A DNA stretch of 64,000 nucleotides, from NCBI GenBank assembly GCA_031417915.1, contig JANOWN010000007.1, positions 16,368-80,367 of the forward strand. The letters are read 5' to 3'. This DNA is from Methylotenera_A sp031417915. GTDB lineage: Bacteria; Pseudomonadota; Gammaproteobacteria; Burkholderiales; Methylophilaceae. Below are positions 59,638 through 64,000 of the stretch, one piece after another. The translations under genes were made by a program, and so were the position numbers. The notes beneath the pieces are model-generated. The model did not search any database. It was not told where the DNA came from and saw only the letters and a list, made by a program, of their open reading frames with translations. The stretch's first letter is position 1. Every line of letters begins with the position of its first letter.

Positions 59638-60822
59638 ATGTTAAAAATAATAATTACAGTGTGTTTGTTGGTCGCCAGTTTTAGCGTGCAAGCGTTTGAT
59701 TCACAAGAATTTTCTACATGGCTAAAAGATTTTAAGGCAGAAGCAAAAGCTGAACATATCTCGGCTAAAACCATCAAAAATACCTTCAAAAGAGCCAAAT
59801 ATTTACCGCAAGTCATTGTGCTAGATAGAACACAGCCAGAATTTGTTTCACCTTTTTTAACTTATATTGATAATCGCGTCACCGACAATAGAACAGCGCT
59901 TGGTAGGGCGATGTTACTTGAACACAAGGCTTTGTTAACGCAAATTGAAACGCAATATGGCGTACCCAAAACGATACTAGTTGCATTTTGGGGTTTAGAA
60001 ACGGGTTATGGTAGCAATAAAGGCGATTTTGGCCTGCCTTCCAGCTTGATGACGCTGGCTTACGAAGGTCGCCGTGCTGAGTTTTTCCGTAGCCAGTTAC
60101 TCGATACCATGCGCATAATTGACGCAGGCCATAACAATGTCGCAGGCATGCGCGGCTCGTGGGCGGGCGCGATGGGGCACATGCAATTTATGCCTTCTAC
60201 ATTGCTTAAACATGGTGTAGATGCTGATGCTGATGGACGAATTAACATTTGGACATCCTTGCCAGATGCGTTTGCCTCGGCTGCCAATTACCTCGTAAAA
60301 ACTGGTTGGCGCAAAGATGAGCCGGCGATGATGGAAGTGAAGTTGCCTGCAAATTTTGATTACAGTTTGGCACAATTGCAAAACCGTAAAAGCGTGGCCG
60401 ATTGGGTAAAGTTAGGTGTTTTTAATATAGACGATAGCGCATTGCCCGCACTGGATAGCGCGGCGATTTTATTGCCGCAAGGCTACCTTGGCCCAGCGTT
60501 TATGGTGTTCAGCAATTTCGATGTGATTATGGATTGGAATCGCTCGGTTAATTATGCGCTTTCTGTTGCACATTTAGCCAATCAATTTGACGCAGATAAG
60601 CCGATTGTGGCAGGAATTGAAGCTGAAAGTAATGCGCTCACTTTTAACGAAATGTGGGCGCTGCAAGGCAAGTTGAACGAGCTAGGTTTTGATTGCGGCG
60701 CGCCGGATGGCTTTCCTGGCCTTAAAACGCAAGCGGCGATTCGACAATATCAAGCCAGCAAAAACCTACCGCAAGATGGCTACGCCAGCCCAAGTTTGTA
60801 TCAGCAACTATTGCAGCCTTAA
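59638..60822 (+). CDS. mltB: Lytic murein transglycosylase B family protein
   Basis: A 394-residue periplasmic enzyme that cleaves peptidoglycan to 1,6-anhydromuropeptides. A signal peptide covers about 1-19 (SVQAF). The catalytic domain contains WGLETGYGSNKG, with E121 as the catalytic acid, and WAGAMGHMQFMPSTL. A peptidoglycan-binding domain lies at about 335-392 (LNELGFDCGAPDGFPGLKTQ). No lipobox is seen, so it is a soluble MltB type rather than the lipoprotein form. Confidence 0.88.
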   Translation: MLKIIITVCLLVASFSVQAFDSQEFSTWLKDFKAEAKAEHISAKTIKNTFKRAKYLPQVIVLDRTQPEFVSPFLTYIDNRVTDNRTALGRAMLLEHKALLTQIETQYGVPKTILVAFWGLETGYGSNKGDFGLPSSLMTLAYEGRRAEFFRSQLLDTMRIIDAGHNNVAGMRGSWAGAMGHMQFMPSTLLKHGVDADADGRINIWTSLPDAFASAANYLVKTGWRKDEPAMMEVKLPANFDYSLAQLQNRKSVADWVKLGVFNIDDSALPALDSAAILLPQGYLGPAFMVFSNFDVIMDWNRSVNYALSVAHLANQFDADKPIVAGIEAESNALTFNEMWALQGKLNELGFDCGAPDGFPGLKTQAAIRQYQASKNLPQDGYASPSLYQQLLQP

Positions 60823-60837
60823 AGTTATTTTAAAATA

Positions 60838-60878
60838 GATGCTCCAGAAGGCTCATGGATATTGGCTTGCAGAGCAAG
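60838..60878 (-). repeat. 40-bp palindromic element, copy 10, intergenic
   Basis: On the minus strand the core is TGCAAGCCAATATCCATGAG. Outer arms TGCTC/GAGCA pair, followed by a 3x3 internal loop and a second pair of AAG/CTT. It lies between the convergent genes mltB and the ClpP-fold gene. Confidence 0.85.
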
Positions 60879-60894
60879 AATTATTAATTAACTT

Positions 60895-61974
60895 CTACTT
60901 AGCCGACGTGCATTGAGTAAAATAATTTGATATTTTTTTACGGTCTGCGCCCATATCAATTTTAAACCCAAAAAAAATGTCTTTATTCCCAGTTTGAATT
61001 GCATAACCAACGGAGTCTGCATTTTTAATTCGCTCAGAAAATGAAAGTGGTATTATAAAAACTCTAGATAGAACACCATTTTCATTTAATAAATGCGGCT
61101 TACTTTTATCAAAAGACTTAATGTCTATAAAATCATCCCCTAATCTTATAAATTGTATTTCAGCATACTCTGCAATTAAATTAGCATTAGCGCCAGTTGT
61201 ATAAAATGCCAAAGTCACAATATTATTTCCTATACAGGTAAAAGTCATCTTACCAAGGCCGCTCCATGCGTCTTGCATACCTTTAAGATAGAGCCCTTTG
61301 TCAGATGCCTCAATAGACCAAATTGCAGATTGAAATCCATTGTTTGCCGCTCTTAGTTTTAACGCCTCTTCCATTGACAAAATGTATATTTGATCGCTAC
61401 TTACTCGAGTGGTTAATTCAAAAAGCTTAACATCAACCCCCATTTCATTTAGGTATTTTGAAATTTCCCCAGAGACTATCTGCGCACTATCAAGATCAGT
61501 AGATGTTGGAGCTGGCTTTGAAAATCTATGGACGCCAAGAATATCTCCCTCTCGTAAAGTTCTAAAATAACCCCCAACAAAAGCATAAACGCATGCGCTA
61601 TAACATTCTCCTGAAACATTGTCGCCATTAATCTCTTTTGCTATGTATGTCGATAGCCCGTGTTCCCTTAATAATCGACCAATCTCGATCCCAGCAAGAA
61701 GACTGCCTCCAGTTGAATTGAGCATTGCAACGCCATATTTAACATTATTACGTTTTAATTCAAGAGCTAATCTTTTAGCAGCGTCTGCATCAATTGCTCC
61801 ATCTAAGTAAACTGTCCAATAATCTCCTCTAACAACTTGCATTGCTGCAACTGGCTTTACAAGCTTAATTTTTAGATTTTCATCTGATAGTGATTCTGTT
61901 GAATAAGTTAAAAATATAGAAAGTGCAAAAAGCACTTTAAGAGTTAATCGAGGTATCATCGTTACTGTTTTCAT
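60895..61974 (-). CDS. Secreted ClpP/crotonase-fold protein (COG3904-like)
   Basis: A 359-residue protein with a signal peptide (about 1-30). VYLDGAIDADAAKRLALELKR and NSTGGSLLAGIEIGRLL resemble the ClpP-type serine protease fold; CYSACVYAFVGG has the likely nucleophile serine and GVHRFS the histidine. This pattern is typical of predicted periplasmic proteins of COG3904. A C-terminal domain of about 150 residues is unrecognised. The ATG at 61974 is used; TTG at 62001 also opens the frame. The gene is clearly AT-richer than its neighbours, suggesting transfer. Confidence 0.7.
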   Translation of the reverse strand: MKTVTMIPRLTLKVLFALSIFLTYSTESLSDENLKIKLVKPVAAMQVVRGDYWTVYLDGAIDADAAKRLALELKRNNVKYGVAMLNSTGGSLLAGIEIGRLLREHGLSTYIAKEINGDNVSGECYSACVYAFVGGYFRTLREGDILGVHRFSKPAPTSTDLDSAQIVSGEISKYLNEMGVDVKLFELTTRVSSDQIYILSMEEALKLRAANNGFQSAIWSIEASDKGLYLKGMQDAWSGLGKMTFTCIGNNIVTLAFYTTGANANLIAEYAEIQFIRLGDDFIDIKSFDKSKPHLLNENGVLSRVFIIPLSFSERIKNADSVGYAIQTGNKDIFFGFKIDMGADRKKISNYFTQCTSAK

Positions 61975-62075
61975 TCTGTAAGTGTAGCAAACAATCTTCA
62001 AAACTTACATCAGCTTAGTTTGCGCGCAAGCCGCTAATACGCTAAAATTCGCCCTCGCTCTAAGAACGTTAAAAT

Positions 62076-62152
62076 AGGCGGTTAGCTCAGTTGGTTAGAG
62101 CGCTTGGTCGACATCCAAGAGGTCACCAGTTCGAATCTGGTACTGCCTACCA
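62076..62152 (+). tRNA. tRNA-Val(GAC)
   Basis: A 77-nt tRNA with CCA encoded. The acceptor stem AGGCGGT/ACTGCCT has one G-U pair. The anticodon stem CTTGG/CCAAG encloses TCGACAT, so the anticodon is GAC. The T arm reads CACCAG-TTCGAAT-CTGGT. Position 33 is C instead of the nearly universal U. It lies upstream of thrS. Confidence 0.9.
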
Positions 62153-62176
62153 AATAATTAATTTAATGGATATTGC

Positions 62177-64000
62177 ATGCCCGTAATTCGCTTACCAGAT
62201 GGCTCACAACGTAGCTTTGATGCGCCTGTTAGCGTGGCCGACGTTGCCATGAATATTGGTGCGGGTCTCGCTAAAGCGGCGCTTGCTGGTAAGGTCAACG
62301 GTGAAACTGTAGATACCAGTTTTATTATTGAGTCTGATAGCGATTTAGCAATTATTACCGATAAGAGTGATGACGGTCTCGAGATTATTCGTCACTCAAC
62401 TGCGCATTTGTTGGCATATGCGGTGAAAGAGTTATTCCCCGATTGCCAAGTGACGATTGGCCCAGTCATTGACAATGGCTTCTATTATGACTTCTCGTAT
62501 AAAAGAGCATTTACGCCCGAAGATTTAATAGCCATTGAAAAGAAAATGGTGGAACTGGCTAAAAAAGACGAACCAGTAACACGCAAGGTATTGCCACGCG
62601 ATGAGGCGGTAGCTTATTTCAAAAGCATTAACGAGCATTACAAGGCAGAGATTATAGCGTCGATTCCTGCCACTGAAGATGTCTCACTGTATTCCGAAGG
62701 CGGTTTTACTGACTTGTGTCGCGGCCCACATGTGCCGAATACAGGCAAACTCAAAGCGTTCAAACTGATGAAGTTGGCGGGTGCTTATTGGCGTGGTGAC
62801 AGCAATAACGAGATGCTACAGCGTGTATACGGCACCGCTTGGCGTAATAAAGAAGAGTTAGATGCCTATCTACTCCAGTTGGAAGAAGCTGAAAAGCGTG
62901 ACCACCGAAAACTAGGTAAGCAGCTCGATTACTTCCACATGCAAGATGATGCGCCAGGTATGGTGTTTTGGCATCCACGTGGTTGGAGCATTTGGCAGGA
63001 AATTGAGCAATATATGCGCCAAATGTTTGTCGATTATAACTACCAAGAAGTGCGTACGCCGACGATTTTGGATAGAAGTCTGTGGGAAAAATCTGGTCAC
63101 TGGCAAAATTACCGCGACAACATGTTCACCACCAAGTCGGAAAATCGCGATTATGCGGTGAAACCGATGAATTGCCCAGGCCATGTGCAAATTTACAACA
63201 GCACTTTGCATAGCTACCGCGATTTGCCGCTTAGATTGGCTGAATTCGGATCATGCCATCGCAATGAGCCATCTGGTGCGCTACACGGATTGATGCGTGT
63301 ACGCGGCTTTACACAAGATGACGCGCATATCTTCTGTACCGAAGAACAAGTTGAAACAGAAGTCGCCGACTTTATCAAAATGCTATACAAGGCATATGGT
63401 GATTTTGGCTTTAAAGATGTTTTAGTGAAACTATCTACTCGCCCTGAAAAACGTATCGGGTCAGATGCAGATTGGGATAAAGCCGAAACTTCGCTCGCTA
63501 ATGCTCTTAAAATCAACAACTTAGAGTTTGAGTATCAGCCAGGCGAAGGTGCGTTTTACGGACCAAAAATCGAATTTACGCTTAAAGATTCGCTCGGCCG
63601 TTTATGGCAATGCGGAACGATACAATTAGACCCAAATCTGCCAGAGCGCCTAGGCGCAGAATACGTGGCTGAAGATAACTCACGTAAACGCCCTGTTATG
63701 TTGCACCGCGCGATTGTTGGCTCTATGGAACGCTTTATTGGTATTTTGATAGAAAATTATGCAGGTGCGATGCCGCTTTGGCTAGCACCGGTACAAGTGA
63801 TGGTATTGAATATTTCTGAAAGCCAATCTGATTATGTGTTGCAAGTTGTTGAAACATTAAAGAAAAATGGCATTAGATGCGAATATGACTTGAGAAATGA
63901 GAAGATTACCTATAAAATACGCGAACATTCGATGCAGAAAATGCCTTATTTGCTAGTAGCAGGTGAGCGTGAAATGCAAGCAGGACAAGTGGCCGTGCGT
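62177..64000 (+). CDS. thrS: Threonyl-tRNA synthetase (C-terminus cut by window edge)
   Basis: 608 codons of an enzyme that charges tRNA-Thr, lacking only about 30 residues. The TGS domain is at about 1-62 (MPVIRLPDGSQRSFD). The editing domain has HSTAHLLAYAVKELFP. The class II core includes KPMNCPGHVQIYN with a zinc cysteine, the motif 2 RLAEFGSCHRNEPSGALHG region and motif 3 with MLHRAIVGSMERFIG. The anticodon-binding domain begins at about 525. The ribosome site is weak (TGGA 8 bp upstream). infC would be expected next. Confidence 0.95.
   Translation, partial: MPVIRLPDGSQRSFDAPVSVADVAMNIGAGLAKAALAGKVNGETVDTSFIIESDSDLAIITDKSDDGLEIIRHSTAHLLAYAVKELFPDCQVTIGPVIDNGFYYDFSYKRAFTPEDLIAIEKKMVELAKKDEPVTRKVLPRDEAVAYFKSINEHYKAEIIASIPATEDVSLYSEGGFTDLCRGPHVPNTGKLKAFKLMKLAGAYWRGDSNNEMLQRVYGTAWRNKEELDAYLLQLEEAEKRDHRKLGKQLDYFHMQDDAPGMVFWHPRGWSIWQEIEQYMRQMFVDYNYQEVRTPTILDRSLWEKSGHWQNYRDNMFTTKSENRDYAVKPMNCPGHVQIYNSTLHSYRDLPLRLAEFGSCHRNEPSGALHGLMRVRGFTQDDAHIFCTEEQVETEVADFIKMLYKAYGDFGFKDVLVKLSTRPEKRIGSDADWDKAETSLANALKINNLEFEYQPGEGAFYGPKIEFTLKDSLGRLWQCGTIQLDPNLPERLGAEYVAEDNSRKRPVMLHRAIVGSMERFIGILIENYAGAMPLWLAPVQVMVLNISESQSDYVLQVVETLKKNGIRCEYDLRNEKITYKIREHSMQKMPYLLVAGEREMQAGQVAVR

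Noticed and set aside
62164..62182. ATGGATATTG just before the thrS start resembles the repeat core
   Set aside because: Only about ten bases match and no arms flank it.
62234..62262. GAATATTGGTGCGGG in thrS resembles the repeat at 25359
   Set aside because: The matching residues (AMNIGAGLAKAAL) are normal for this part of ThrS, and no pairing arms are present.
1..64000. CRISPR array, prophage, rRNA operon or replication origin
   Set aside because: No regularly spaced direct repeats, phage structural genes, rRNA sequence or DnaA-box cluster was seen.

Overview
This 64 kb window looks like ordinary chromosome of a betaproteobacterium with moderate GC content, most likely a Methylophilaceae-type organism. 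That placement is my inference from protein flavour and gene order (secG, tRNA-Leu, nuoA-N; the yciI/yciB/rnm/yciO/rluB block; arsC-like/dapE/prmB). No rRNA, phage, insertion sequence with transposase, or CRISPR array is visible. Both ends cut genes: the first 96 codons of purL on the minus strand at the left, and most of thrS on the right.

Layout. 1-3.4 kb (minus): purL start, FTR1 iron permease with a possible Fur box, parvulin isomerase, bolA, yciI, yciB. 3.5-10.1 kb (plus): rnm, yciO, a site-2 protease, trpS, a small membrane protein, an SMR exporter, scpA-scpB, rluB. 10.3-22.5 kb (minus): prmB, dapE, arsC-like, a MHYT-GGDEF-EAL protein, dapD, an M48 protease, kup, then a tight three-gene membrane cluster (UPF0114, AI-2E transporter, TerC) and two small unknown genes. 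22.6-33.2 kb (mixed): nhaR, xseA, dsbB, cysM, a ydbH-ynbE-ydbL outer-envelope operon, two unknown genes around a dense nest of repeats, a PolB-like exonuclease and rlmD. 33.2-40.8 kb: DoxX, a peptide-binding lipoprotein, a vapBC toxin-antitoxin pair, an unknown coiled-coil membrane protein, an L,D-transpeptidase, two peptide-type permeases without ATPases, and a methyltransferase. 40.9-57.8 kb: nagZ, tpiA, secG, tRNA-Leu(GAG) and the complete 14-gene NADH dehydrogenase I operon. 57.9-64 kb: a YpfJ-type zinc peptidase, a YeeZ-like dehydrogenase, mltB, a secreted ClpP-fold protein, tRNA-Val(GAC), thrS.

The most interesting signal is a dispersed palindromic element of about 40 bp, with a core reading AAGCCAATATCCATG, found in ten places. 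Four copies are intergenic. The other six lie inside protein-coding genes (purL, xseA, the peptide-binding lipoprotein, the methyltransferase, nuoF, nuoJ), on either strand and in more than one reading frame. The arms vary in sequence but several copies keep pairing (compensatory changes), which suggests selection or mobilisation as a hairpin. This resembles in principle the Rickettsia palindromic elements that insert into open reading frames. In purL and nuoF it coincides with what look like extra residues compared with remembered homologues.

A second superfamily of roughly 75-95 bp palindromes (shared ends TCATTC and inner GAATCCAG, variable mid-stem) lies between genes in six places, including inside the ydbH operon and between the two permease genes. 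A third, composite palindrome of 91 bp contains an 11-unit TC microsatellite and supplies the stop codon of the gene before it. Both tRNA genes carry a non-canonical base (C33 in tRNA-Val, a U5:U68 mismatch in tRNA-Leu).
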